Of a stretch of DNA of 64,000 bases, positions 54,485 through 64,000 are shown piece after piece. The notes under the pieces are model-generated. The model worked only from the letters and a program-made list of their open reading frames with translations, searched no databases and was not told the origin of the DNA. This DNA is from Taxillus chinensis. Taxonomy: Eukaryota > Streptophyta > Magnoliopsida > Santalales > Loranthaceae. The position numbers were made by a program, and so were the translations under genes. Location of the stretch: the NCBI GenBank assembly GCA_023512835.1, contig CM042085.1, positions 36,844,324 through 36,908,323 of the forward strand. Reading direction: 5' to 3'. How positions within the stretch are numbered: position 1 is the stretch's first letter; every line of letters begins with the position of its first letter.

Positions 54485-54902
54485 ATGGTCTAGTTGGCCT
54501 AGGGTAGTGGGCGGACTTGGTTATCTTGAGTCCTTTGGAGGAGCCTGGAGGGACATGCCTGATCAACATGGTCCTCTTTGAGCCTCCAAGGTGTACTTAG
54601 GGTAGTCCAGTCTTGTGGTAGGATTTGCATGCATTGGCATTAGGGCACTAGTTGCATTTGTTGTCATGTGTGAAGGATGTGCATAACATGATTATGTGTG
54701 AACCGTGCAACTCGAATATTCTTGGAATGCTTTGGGCATGACTACAATGTGGGCCGTGAATCGTGAAATGTGATTGATGCAATGTATGTGTGTAATGTCA
54801 TGTGTTGGTGAAATTGATCAGTGGGGTAGAGGTAGTGACGCGATAGATTATAAAAAAAAAAAATTTGTTCTGACGTAGTGCTTCTTACTTCGTGTAGTAA
54901 GA
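54485..54902 (+). other. Tekay-B untranslated leader
   Basis: About 420 bp between PBS and gag ATG, with a 12-base A run near 54852. No gene seen. Confidence 0.7.
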
Positions 54903-56037
54903 ATGCCGCCGAGAAGAGTGACACGTGCGTCCGGGGCAGTGGCTGATGAGTCATCTGCCCATGAGGGTCCGGGTGCGGGACCATCCGTTGGAGGGCATGC
55001 GTTGCTACTGGCACAGCTACAAGAAGGCATCCGGCTGGAGGTACGAGAGCTTCGGGAGGGACTCCGACAGGATGTTCGGGAGGAGGTGCGCCGTGAGATG
55101 GCAAGACACAGCGGTGGTGCCACCACCACCACCACCACCGGTGGGAGAGCCGCCTCGTGAGCGTGAGAGTTCGCTGGGTGGTGTACCGACCCGTGCGAGA
55201 GGATGACGTAGTGACACGGTTCCGAAAGGAACAACCTCCGCGATTTAGGGGGGAACCTGTGGTAGGCGAGCGGTGGTTGAGGCAGATTGAGCATGTGTTC
55301 TCCTTTCTCCTGCCCAGGGAGGAGGATAAGGTGCGACCGGCAATTCGGCAGCTGGAGGGGGACGCTTTGGAGTGGTGGACGAGTGTTGCGGGGAGCCGTG
55401 CGGTGCAACTCATGTTTTGGGAGGAGTTCTTGCAACTCTTCCATGATGAGTTCTTCCCGGAATCGGTGAGATGGCGAGAAGAGGGAAGAATTTGGCGCCT
55501 TGAAGCGGGATCCAAGACGGTACCTGAGTATGAGCGGGAGTTCCGGAGATTGAGTAGGTTTGCTCCTGAGAGCGTGGTAAGGGAGGACCTGAAGGCCCAC
55601 AAGTTCACCTTGGGTCTCAGGCCAGCCCTTAGGGAGAGGGTGGCGATTCTACGCTTGAGGACCTATGCTCGAGGCCGTGGAGACGGCCCGTATAGCCGAG
55701 AGAGACCTGGATGATGGGAGGCGGACCCATCGGGGGCGCCAGTTGCAGAGTGGGCCTGATCGAGATGCAGGGTCCAAGAGGCTCAAGACGGAGGAGAGGG
55801 ATAGCAGTTCCTTCCGCAGCAGGGGACGGACGTTGGCGAACCCAGGGAGGTCTAGCTTTGGCGGTGGCGGCACGGGCGGTCCAAGCAGGGGGTCTCCCCG
55901 CAGTTGTTCTTCGCTGTGGGGAGCAAGGCCACTTGAGGAAGGAGTGTCCAAAGAGGGACCGGAAATGCCATAGATGTGGACGAGAGGGCCATCTGAGCCG
56001 GGTTTGCGGAGTGGCAACAGGGGAGTTGGAGGCATGA
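54903..56037 (+). pseudogene. gag: Tekay-B gag (three or more frames)
   Basis: ATG 54903 (MPPRRVTRASGAV), then a shift near 55158 into the gag core (TRFRKEQPPRFRGEPVVGERWLRQ; QLEGDALEWWTS; FAPESVVREDLKAHKF), shifts near 55670 and 55900, and two zinc knuckles in yet another frame (CGEQGHLRKEC, whose first Cys is missing in this frame, and CHRCGREGHLSRVC). Counterpart of 21305-22592. Confidence 0.84.
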
Positions 56038-56189
56038 CATCCAAGACAAGGAGTGATGCCGGTTTTCATGCACCAAGTGAGAGACCAGCTCGTCGCTGGC
56101 AAGCCGCCAGGCAGATCCGGTCGGACCCGACCTCGGGGGAGGCCGGAGTGGCAACAGACCGAGGCCGGAGGCAACCTTAGCGGGAAGCG

Positions 56190-56610
56190 TCCAGGTGAGT
56201 GAGCCGACTAGTGGCACGGGCCAAGGAAGGGTGTTTGCGCCGGAGGCGACATACCAGGAGGAGGCCGAGCTACCACCCCCACCAGCGAGGGTGGAGCAGA
56301 CCATCGGTGGTTAGAGGTACCCTCTTGATCTCCCGTACATTAGCTTCGTTCTTTTCGATACGGGTGCATCATGTTCGTTTGTTCTTGAGCTTGTAATAGA
56401 CGGCTTGGGGTTAGCTTGTGTGGAGGCCGCGAGGCCCCTAGTTGTGGAGTCTCCTGGTGGGAGGCATGATTGAGGTACGACGAGTGTGTCGTGGACCGTG
56501 TGTTAACCATAGGAGAGGTGGAGCTGCGTTTTGACTTGCATGTGATGCCTTTGAGGGCGTTTGACCTGATCTTGGGTATGGATTGGCTTATGGCTTTCCA
56601 GGCCAAGATA
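56190..56610 (+). pseudogene. Tekay-B aspartic protease
   Basis: The active site FDTGASCSFV is encoded near 56356-56388, but surrounding text changes frame at least twice. Later [21 protein letters not shown] is open; unlike Tekay-A it retains the Trp after GMD. Confidence 0.75.
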
Positions 56611-58190
56611 GATTGTTATCGGCGGCGTGTGTCCTTTGTGACACCCTGCAGGGGACCTCTTGCACCCTGCAGGGGGAGTGGGATTGTGAGGCGAGTCGGG
56701 CCGGGCCAGTGTTGGACCAGGTGGGGTGCCATTACCCACAGGTTGGCAGCCCTGACCTTTGCCGAGGAGGGGAAGGTGGAAAAGAGGGTGTGGCCCGCTG
56801 TTGTGGACCAATTTCGGGATGTTTTTCCTGAAGAGTTGAGGAGTTTGCCACCTAAGAGGAGTGTGGAGTTCACCATTGAGTTGGTGCCGGGGACGGGTCC
56901 GATTTCCCAAGTAGCGTATCGTATGGGGCCAGCCGAGCCGAGGGAGCTTCAGAGGCAAATCGAGGAGTTGGTGGGCCGGGGGTATATTAGACCAAGTACC
57001 TCACCTTGGGGTGCTCCGGTGCTCTTTGCTAAGAAGGCCGATGGCACGCTTCGTCTCTGCATCGACTACAGGAAGCCGAATTCGGTGGATCGTGAAGAAC
57101 AAGTACCCGTTGCCTCGGATAGACGACCTATTTGACCAATTGAGTGGGGCCCAGTGGTTTTCCAAGATAGATTTACGGTCGGGGTATCACCGGCTCGGGG
57201 TTAGGGAGGAGGACATCCCTAAGACGGCTTTTCGGTGCAGGTATGGGCATTATGAGTGGGTAGTGATGCCTTTCGGGCTCACTAATGCGCCAGCGGTGTT
57301 CATGCATTTGATGAACCGAGTCTTTGCCCCATACTTAGACTCGTTCGTGGTGGTGTTTATCGACGATATCTTGGTGTATTCCAAGACCGAGAGGGAGCAT
57401 GTGGAGCACTTGGCAACAGTGTTGCAAACCTTGAGGGACCGGCATTGTTTGCTAAGTTTAGCAAGTGTGAGTTTTGGCTGCAGGAGGTTCACTTTCTTGG
57501 CCATGTGGTGTCACCGAGGGAGTTAGGGTGGACCCGGCCAAGATTGAGGCCGTGGCATCATGGGCGAGGCCAACCAACGTTTTTGAAATCCGTAGTTTTC
57601 TTGGCTTGGCGGGGTACTACCGTCGTTTTGTCGAGGGATTCTCCCGTTTGGCGGCTCCTATGACGGCGTTGACTCGGAAGGGCGTGAAGTTTGATTGGAC
57701 CGACAAGTGTCAAGCAGGCGTTCGAGACTCTCAAAACCCGTTTGACCACTCTTGTGTTGAGGTTACCTCGGGAGGATATTCCATATGAAGTGTATTGTGA
57801 TGCGTCCAGGGTTGGTTTGGGGTGTGTGCTTATGCAGGAGCACAGTGTGGTAGCTTATGGGTCGAGGCACTGAAGCCTCATGAGCAGAATTATCCTACTC
57901 ATGACCTTGAGTTAGCGGCTGTCATCTTCGCCCTGAAGAGTTGGCAGCACTACCTCTTGGGGGAAAAGTTTGTGGTGTTCTCGGATCACAAGAGCCTTCA
58001 GGACATCTTTACTCGAAGGACTTGAATTTGAGGCAAAGGAGATGGGTGGAGTATTTGCGGACTTTTGATTTTACTCTCGCCTATACCCGGGCAAGGGTAA
58101 TGTTGTGGCTGATGCATTGAGCGAGAAAAGGGAAAGCTGAGGTGGCCGTGAGAGAGTGGAAGCCGATGGAGCAGTTGGTGACGTTGCGCT
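56611..58190 (+). pseudogene. Tekay-B reverse transcriptase and RNase H (frameshifted)
   Basis: RT starts in one frame ([29 protein letters not shown]), shifts near 57085 and continues ([19 protein letters not shown]; active site [12 protein letters not shown] near 57350), shifts near 57445 and again near 57520 ([19 protein letters not shown]), then RNase H pieces in different frames ([34 protein letters not shown]). Most shifts are single bases. Confidence 0.87.
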
Positions 58191-59690
58191 GCACTGTTGT
58201 TCGTGATGGTGGGACATCCTGAGTCCTTTGGTGGTGGTGCTTGAGTTGTACCGGCGCGTCCGGGAGGAACACTGGGTGACATTGAGTGTGAGGTTCTCCG
58301 TGCCCGTATTGAGGCCGGGGAGCTATCCGGAGACTGGACAGAGGGTCCCGAGTATGAGTTGTCATTTCAGGGGCGGTTGGTCGTGGCTTCTTCCCTCGGG
58401 GATGAGGTGATGAGGGAGTTTCACCAATCTAGAGTTGCTGTCCATCCAGGGGGGTACGAAGATGTACCATGCGCTTCGGGCACATTTTTGGTGGCCTGGG
58501 ATAAAACGCGATGTGGCTGCCTTTGTTTCGCGGTGCCTCACGTGTCAGCAGGTGAAGGCTGAGCATCAGCGGCCGGCGGGCATGTTACAGCCCTTGCCCA
58601 TAGCAGAGTGGAAGTGGGACCATATCGCGATGGATTTTGTGACTGGTCTTCCAACTACCACTGGAAGGAAGGATATGATTTGGGTGATTGTGGATCGACT
58701 CACAAAGTCGGCCCATTTCCTTGCTGTTCGCGAGCGGGACTCTATTGGGACCTTGAGTCAGCTGTACATGAACGAGATTGTGAGACTGCATGGCGTACCA
58801 TCATCGGTTGTCTCAGACCGGGATTCGAGGTTCACTTCTCGTTTCTGGGCAGGTTTGCAGGAGGCTATGGGGACCAAGCTTCACTTGAGTACAGCCTTTC
58901 ACCCTGAGACTGACGGCCAGACAGAGAGGACGAATCAAACTTTGGAGGACATGCTACGGGCCTGTGTGTTAGACTTTGGGGGTTCGTGGGTAACTCACCT
59001 TCCTTTGGTGGAGTTTACCTACAACAACAGTTATCAGGCATCCATTGGGATGGCTCCTTTTGAGGCGTTGTACGGACGGCCGTGTCGGTCACCTTTGTGT
59101 TGGACCGAGGTGGGGGAGACAGCTCTCTTGGGGCCACAGTTGGTTCAAGAGGCTACTGAGAAGGTCAAGTTGATCCGTCAGCGTTTGTTGTCAGCTCGAG
59201 TCGCCAGGAAATCTTATGCGGATCAGCGGCGGCGCCCTTTGGAGTTTTCTGTTGGTGATCATGTGTTCCTTCGTGTCTCTCCACGACGTGGTCATCGACG
59301 GTTTGGGCGGGGTTCCAAGCTATCTCCGCGGTTTATTGGTCCTTTTGAGATTCCTGGATCGTGTAGGGCCCTGTGGCCTACCGGTTAGCGTTACCACCGC
59401 GGGCCGAGTCGAGTGCGAACGTGTTTCGCGTGTCCCGATTGCGGAAGTATCACCCCGACCCCACTCATGTGATTGATTGGGGGACGTTGGACATTGAGGA
59501 TGACATGTCCGTCGTTGAGGCCCCTATCCGTATTCTAGATCGGCGAGAGAAGCTTTTGCGTGGTCGTGCTTATTCCTTTGGTTCGCGTGCTTGTGGCAGC
59601 ACCGTGGCATTGAGGAGGAGACATGGGAACGTGAGTCCGTGATGCGTGAGCAGCATCCGGACTTGTTCGAGGACCGAACAATCTTAAGCG
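58191..59690 (+). pseudogene. Tekay-B integrase and chromodomain-like C-terminus
   Basis: After a broken linker, 58435-59388 is open for 317 codons: WWPGIKRDVAAFVSRCLTCQQ, D ([10 protein letters not shown]), D (VVSDRDSRFTS) and E (GQTERTNQTLED). All integrase residues are intact, and the zinc Cys pair CLTCQQ is kept, unlike Tekay-A. Frame changes near 59375 and 59580 break the C-terminus ([18 protein letters not shown]; then in another frame [18 protein letters not shown]). Confidence 0.86.
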
Positions 59691-60000
59691 TGGGAGGTGG
59701 TCGTTGGCCAAGGGATAGTGATGTGTTTTGTATTAGTTGTGTACGATTTGGTGTATTTGTATTGTCTTTTAAAGACATGTGTTCTTATTTGTGATGTGTT
59801 TTGAGATGTGTATTTGTGACATGCGGACATGTGTTATATGCATTATTGTGGTTATGGATTATGGTGGTACTTTGTTATATCTTTGTTGTCTTATATGTGG
59901 TGTATGACCCACTTGGGTGTGGTGGCCTTCTGGGTGGCAAATGGGTAGTTTGTGGTTGTTTTCCTCGTATGTCATTTCTTTTCGAGGACGAAAAGTCTTA
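59691..60000 (+). other. Tekay-B 3' untranslated region
   Basis: About 310 bp, G/T-rich, ends with CTTTTCGAGGACGAAAAGTC just before the PPT, also seen in Tekay-A (26233-26252). This is a short hairpin (CTTTTCG...CGAAAAG) conserved between the two elements. No gene. Confidence 0.65.
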
Positions 60001-60012
60001 AGGGGGAGAGGA
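60001..60012 (+). other. Tekay-B polypurine tract
   Basis: AGGGGGAGAGGA directly before the 3' LTR. Confidence 0.87.
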
Positions 60013-61834
60013 TGTAAGGACCCGTACCTTGAGTTAGTCAGTTTTGCCTCCTGAGTAGAGTTTTTCTAGATTTTGACCTAGTAAATGGACTCCAATGAAT
60101 TCACGTGCAAAAGGAAAGATGCTTAGAATGATGTCCTCTATCTACCACGAAGTTTCAGGCCAAATGGACATGTATGTGAGGTGCACGTGATATGGGTCCA
60201 ATTCACGTGCAAGTGTAATTGTCTTCCAAATGATGCAAGGAGGCTAGGGGTGAAGTTTGAGAGCATTTGGAGTTCATATGGAGTTGCACGTGAATTGGGA
60301 ATTCACGTGCAAATTGGCGTGCGACCATATTTTTGCATGGTTCCCTTGGTTTTGTCATTCTAAGGAACTTTCTCCAAAGGACCATGTTGAAATTCTGAGT
60401 ATTTTGGCCTATATGGGTGCGGATAGGTGCTAACTTGTGTGATCAAAACTACGTCGTTTTGATCCCTGGGTTTACTTAATCAAAACTACGTCGTTTTGAT
60501 GTGGATGGTGTCTATATAAGGAGGGCTTGAGTTTGAGTTTAGGGTTCTTGTGTTCCTTTGCTTTGCTCCTTGCCCGAGAGAGAGAGAGAGAGCTAGAGAG
60601 AGAGAGGGAAGGGGAGTTCTCCGGTTCTTCGCCTGGAGCATCTTGCGTGGGGAGGACGGCGTTTGGCGCGGGAGCAAGGAAGATCCGCTTTAAGGTAGGG
60701 GTTCTGTTCTTCCTAAACCCTCCTCCGTCCTAGGGTCCTAGGGCGATTCTGGTCGTATCTGTTTATATATATATATGTAATCCATATAGGTGTGATCTCC
60801 TATATGGATGTTGGCCTTCAATGGCGTTTTGGTGTGATTCTATGGAATACATGCTATATGTTTGATGAAATGCCTGTGTGAGTATTGCTTGTGTGTATAT
60901 GCCTGCCAAGTGTTTGAAATTATGCCTGTGAGGCCGTGCATGTTATGTGTTTGAGGTAAAGCTTGTGAGGTCGTGCATGTTATGTGCTTGCGGAAATGCT
61001 CGGTGAGGCCACGCACGTCGGATGTGTTAGATTATGTCCGTGTGGCTGGGTTTATGAGCTTGTGGATATATGCATGCTAAGTGTTCGATGTTATTCCTGT
61101 GTGACTAAGCATGCTAAGTGTTTGACGTTATGCCTGGTATGGCCATGTGTGTCTTGCGTGTTTGCTTGTACACCCGGTGGTGTGGAAGCCCAGGACCGTT
61201 TTGTGGAACCCGGTGGTCGTGGAAGCCCGGGACTGTTTTGTGGAACCCGGTGGTCGTGGAAGCCCGGGACTGTTCTTGTAACCCGGTGGTTGTGGAAGCC
61301 CGGGGCTGTTATTGGAAACCCGGTGGTCGTGGAAGCCCGGGAGTGTTTATGTACCAGCCCATGTATGATTGTGTTTCGTTGTTATAGCCTTGTAACTACA
61401 TATGGTGGAATAATTGTATCACGACACAACACTTGTACACAAGGCATGTAGATATTAGGTGCATGGGATGGGTTGGGGAGACATGATCCCTACCGAGCCG
61501 TGGTTGCTCACCCCTCCTACCATGTTGTTTTCTTTTACAGGAACCTACAGGCGTTAGGTGGGACCCCAAGGTGGAAGACCTTATTTACTTTATTGTTTAT
61601 GTTATTTTTATTATGGGAACTGATGTAACCCCAATGGGGATGAATTGGAAAGAGGACTTTGTATTAAAAGACTGATTTGTTTTGTAGACTGTTTGATGGA
61701 CCTTATTTTTCTTGAATGTTGTGAATGTATAAAATGTTCAATTCTTGATTTGTATCCTTACCCCTTTGCCCTCCGTGTGGGTAAAAGGGGAGTCACGTAC
61801 CGGTCTCCTCGGGTTGGAAATCCGGGGCGTGACA
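60013..61834 (+). repeat. Tekay-B 3' LTR
   Basis: 1822 bp, TGTAAGGACCCG to GGGGCGTGACA, followed by TTGTA. Palindromes at 60442-60463 and 60479-60500, TATATAA at 60513-60519, minisatellite with five units at 61172-61348. Differs from the 5' LTR by few substitutions but many single-base indels. Confidence 0.95.
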
Positions 61835-61839
61835 TTGTA

Positions 61840-62785
61840 CAATACCTGCAACCCTATAAAAGGAGGAATTTTGGAGGCAGCAACACATGCTAGGGAGGCT
61901 GAAACGTAGATAGAGGCTAGAACAGATTCTGGACTTCAAGAGAAGCAGCATTAGAGGTTGGTGTAGCGTGTTCTTAGTAGGACAAGAGAAGGGCTGGAGC
62001 TTCTATTTTCATCTCTCTATTTTATTCTATCTCTCTTCTGGTACATTTGTTATGCCTTATTCTGAATTTTCTGGGTTTGTAAACATGATTATGGGGTAAA
62101 ACCTTATTTCTAGGAGAGCAATGTAGCCCCCAAGGTCTTGTAATGTTCTGGATTACGGAATTTTGCTTGTTGTTATATGAAATTCTGGGTTTTTAATTAG
62201 TTCATTAATGTTTAATGCAAAGTCTAATGTATGCATGGTTAGACTATCTCAGCCCTTGTCTAGGATGGAATTTGATGAACTAGATTTGACATTACATGAT
62301 GGATCAAGTCTAAATTTGTTGAATTGGTTGTTTTCCTTTGAACACTTTTATTCTCATGGACTAAATGGTTTAAAAGACTTAAACTTCCCTTTTCATGGAC
62401 CAAGTGTTAGGGCAGTGGGTGATGACCATTATAAACTTGGAATTAATTAAATGTTTTTAAGCAAGTGTTAAAACCAGAATATTGCAAGGCTGTGGGTGGT
62501 GAAATTGTGAACCTAGAATCACTTAAACTAGTTGAAAACCTACAAGTGTAAATTGTGGACCAATCATCTCCCTAGATTTTGTTGAATTTACAAGTTTTAT
62601 AGTTCTACTTAAATTACAAGTGTAATCAATTGTCCAGACATAAGCTTAAGCTTGGTGCTAGGTGCTTGCTGCCTAACATCAAGGCTACCTCCCTGTGGGT
62701 TCGACAACCGGAGTCTTAATACTCCATTTTAATACTTGACCAGTGCACTTGCTGTAAATCCTATGAAACCAATTTACTTAGGTCA
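61840..62785 (+). repeat. Athila-like 3' LTR, right part
   Basis: 946 bp from the TATA box region (TATAAAA at 61855-61861) to GGTCA. Together with 51852-52689 it makes about 1784 bp, matching the 5' LTR. Confidence 0.92.
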
Positions 62786-62790
62786 ATAAT

Positions 62791-63234
62791 GGAGCACTCT
62801 TAACTATGTTCTCATTCCATACCGGGTCAACTCTCCGCACTTCATGCTTGCTGTATTCATAATCAGCTCAAGGAATGTTCTTCTCATTGATTCTCACCAG
62901 ATCATTGAACGACAAGTGAGGAAGACTCAATTGGAACCCTTGCTCCTAAATCTATCTGCTACTGTAAGAGAGAGCAAACTTTTTGAGTTTATCGGACAAC
63001 CTCCCTTGGCCCCTAATGCAAAGCTGACTTTGGTGATCCGTGGCAAAGATACAGTGCCTCAACAACCCGACAAAGAGAGTTGTGGTGCCTTCGTCTGCTA
63101 CGTCATGCAAGCTCTCTTCAAGTTTGATAAATCCTAGAATAATGTACTTAACTACTCAAAGGGGCAGATGATGCAGTTACGGGAGCTAATAGCAGTAATG
63201 ATTTTCAAGTATAGTAAGCTTTATGTTCCATAAA
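62791..63234 (+). pseudogene. Copia-0 relic: catalytic half of C48 protease domain
   Basis: Continues 14964-15252 after removal of the Athila-like element. WSTLNYVLIPYRVNSPHFMLAVF (His at 62838-62840), LLIDSHQ (Asp), TVPQQPDKESCGAFVCYVM (Gln and Cys), then a TAG near 63135 and the tail QLRELIAVMIFKYSKLYVP, with the stop at 63231-63233. The active-site residues are intact in this old copy. Confidence 0.78.
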
Positions 63235-63342
63235 TGTTTATTCTATGTACTGAAGCTGAAATTGTGTACTTGCTGCTGTGAATTAATGAATGGAGCAATT
63301 ATCTTTATCTCTGTGTATTTATCTTACTACCTCTTTATAATC
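63235..63342 (+). other. Non-coding tail after Copia-0 accessory ORF
   Basis: Short region comparable with 13498-13620 of Copia-1 (ACTGAAGCTGAA here, ACTAAGGCTTAA there). No PPT or LTR of Copia-0 is seen before the next element. Confidence 0.5.
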
Positions 63343-64000
63343 TAGGGTTAAGCTACTGTCGTTTAAATCCCTTCTCAAAATATTAATTCCCTTAACTAAT
63401 GCTAAATAGAATAGCGACAAGAAAGGGGTCGATCCCACAGAGATTACCAAGTTATCTAGCTTTAACTCAAATCACTAAATTAATCTTGCTTAAAACAATG
63501 TCTCGGCAAACAAAATTGTGTTTTAAAATTATTTTACTGAAAACAGAATTGCAATTGAAATAACTAAAAAAAACGTTGGATTTAGAATCAAGGATTAAGG
63601 CATCTAGGGTCACAATTTCACCTCCCTATGTTATCTCTACTGGTTCATGGTATTAGGGTCGTCTGATTGAAAACATGCTAAACATAAGCCAAGGACAACA
63701 AATGGTCATTGAGGTCCTTTTAAGAGTTGTATGCTAGAATGGTCATCTAAACACAAAACATGCAAAGCCAATAAATCATACTTGCAAAAGGATAATGATC
63801 ACACCAATTACAAATAAGTTATAAATCTCAATCCGCCCCAGACTAGGGCTAAAAATACCAAGGTGTACATCCAAAGATAGAAATTAAGAACAAATTCATA
63901 AAACATGCAAAACTCAATCATCCAAACCCAATATTCATAAACACAGCAAAACAACAAGGGGGCTACATTGCTCCCCTAGATTATAAGAACTACTCACGCA
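63343..64000 (-). mobile_element. Partial Athila-type LTR, minus strand, truncated by window end
   Basis: Reversed, it contains the Athila-LTR features CTAGGGGAGCAATGTAGCCCCC (as at 16358 and 41598, with small changes) at about 63958-63979 and GTGGGATCGACC-type text (63429-63440), like GTGGGTTCGACAA near 16950 and 42152. The left edge is approximate, and the family differs from the host element. Confidence 0.6.

Larger units (their letters stand above)
52690..61834 (+). mobile_element. Tekay-B: chromovirus (Ty3/Gypsy) retrotransposon
   Basis: 9.1 kb. LTRs at 52690-54469 and 60013-61834, tRNA-Met PBS, gag-protease-RT-RNase H-integrase-chromodomain in several frames, PPT. Perfect target duplication TTGTA (52685-52689, 61835-61839). 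The LTRs are very similar, so it is the youngest-looking Gypsy element here, yet its coding region is full of single-base frameshifts. Its proteins are close relatives of Tekay-A, while the LTR differs in layout. Confidence 0.93.
15253..62785 (+). mobile_element. Athila-like Ty3/Gypsy retrotransposon, split by six later insertions
   Basis: Without insertions the element is about 13.3 kb: LTR (15253-17039), tRNA-Asp PBS, gag-protease-RT-RNase H-integrase, a third ORF with a C48 protease domain, and a 3' LTR in two pieces (51852-52689 and 61840-62785). Integrase after RT marks Gypsy. The RT motif VFMDDFSVFGSSF, the gag pattern and the tRNA-Asp PBS fit the Athila lineage. LTR lengths agree (1787 and about 1784 bp). 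Target duplication is AAAAT (15248-15252) against ATAAT (62786-62790), one mismatch, and the flanks join the Copia-0 ORF correctly. Many stops; inactive. Confidence 0.88.

Noticed and set aside
54742..55608. Minus-strand ORFs of 250-288 codons opposite Tekay-B gag
   Set aside because: Their length comes from GC-rich coding text on the other strand; the plus strand has clear gag motifs, and no protein family is recognisable in the antisense reading. An antisense gene is known in some Gypsy lineages, but nothing supports it here.
15253..62785. Endogenous pararetrovirus or other viral insertion
   Set aside because: No movement protein, viral coat or pararetrovirus-type RT; domain order, LTRs, PBS and target duplications are those of Copia and Gypsy retrotransposons.

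Overview
This window is plant nuclear DNA, almost certainly from a eudicot, and consists nearly entirely of nested transposable elements. I see no intact host gene, no tRNA or rRNA gene, no CRISPR array and no bacterial features. Evidence: Ty1/Copia and Ty3/Gypsy polyproteins of plant-specific lineages (SIRE-like, Athila-like, Tekay-type chromovirus), tRNA-Met and tRNA-Asp primer-binding sites, a CACTA DNA transposon carrying spliced pieces of plant genes, and TATA-driven LTRs of 1.3-3.4 kb. Element names such as Copia-1 or Tekay-B are local labels for this annotation.

Layout. The oldest layer is a relic Copia element (Copia-0), of which only a 3' accessory ORF survives, in pieces at 661-1101, 1876-1978, 14964-15252 and 62791-63234. 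It is split by a TRIM-like element (1102-1875), by a 13-kb SIRE-like Copia element (Copia-1, 1979-14958, target duplication GTATT) and by a ~13.3-kb Athila-like Gypsy element now stretched over 15253-62785. The Athila-like element was hit six times: Tekay-A (18443-28551, AAGGA), a 3.4-kb minus-strand solo LTR (29952-33331, TCACT), a gene-capturing CACTA element (36522-39636, CCG), a solo LTR of a related family (40723-42240, CTTGC), an internally deleted SIRE-like element (Copia-2, 44302-51237, ATAAT) and Tekay-B (52690-61834, TTGTA), the last inside its 3' LTR. Partial LTRs lie at both window edges (1-660 and about 63343-64000, minus strand).

Most unusual content. Elements of two different superfamilies (Copia-0/1/2 and the Athila-like Gypsy) carry, downstream of pol in the envelope position, an accessory ORF ending in a Ulp1/C48-type cysteine protease domain with His, Asp, Gln and Cys in place. 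The three copies whose 5' end survives each have a TATA-like box 114-126 bp before the ATG, suggesting a separate internal promoter. In Copia-2 a large deletion has joined the integrase in frame to this protease.

The LTRs of the Athila-like and Tekay-type elements, unrelated by coding sequence, share a promoter module made of G-box-like hairpins, a common spacer and an ACGT palindrome upstream of TATA. In Tekay-A the hairpin part is inverted and lies downstream of TATA. The CACTA element carries exon fragments of a TBC/RabGAP gene and of the microtubule-associated CLASP gene.

All coding regions except short segments are broken by stops or frameshifts, so every protein is annotated as a pseudogene. 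Many of the stops look like C-to-T changes at Trp and Gln codons. LTR pairs, PBS, PPT and target duplications are clear enough that element boundaries are generally good to the base.
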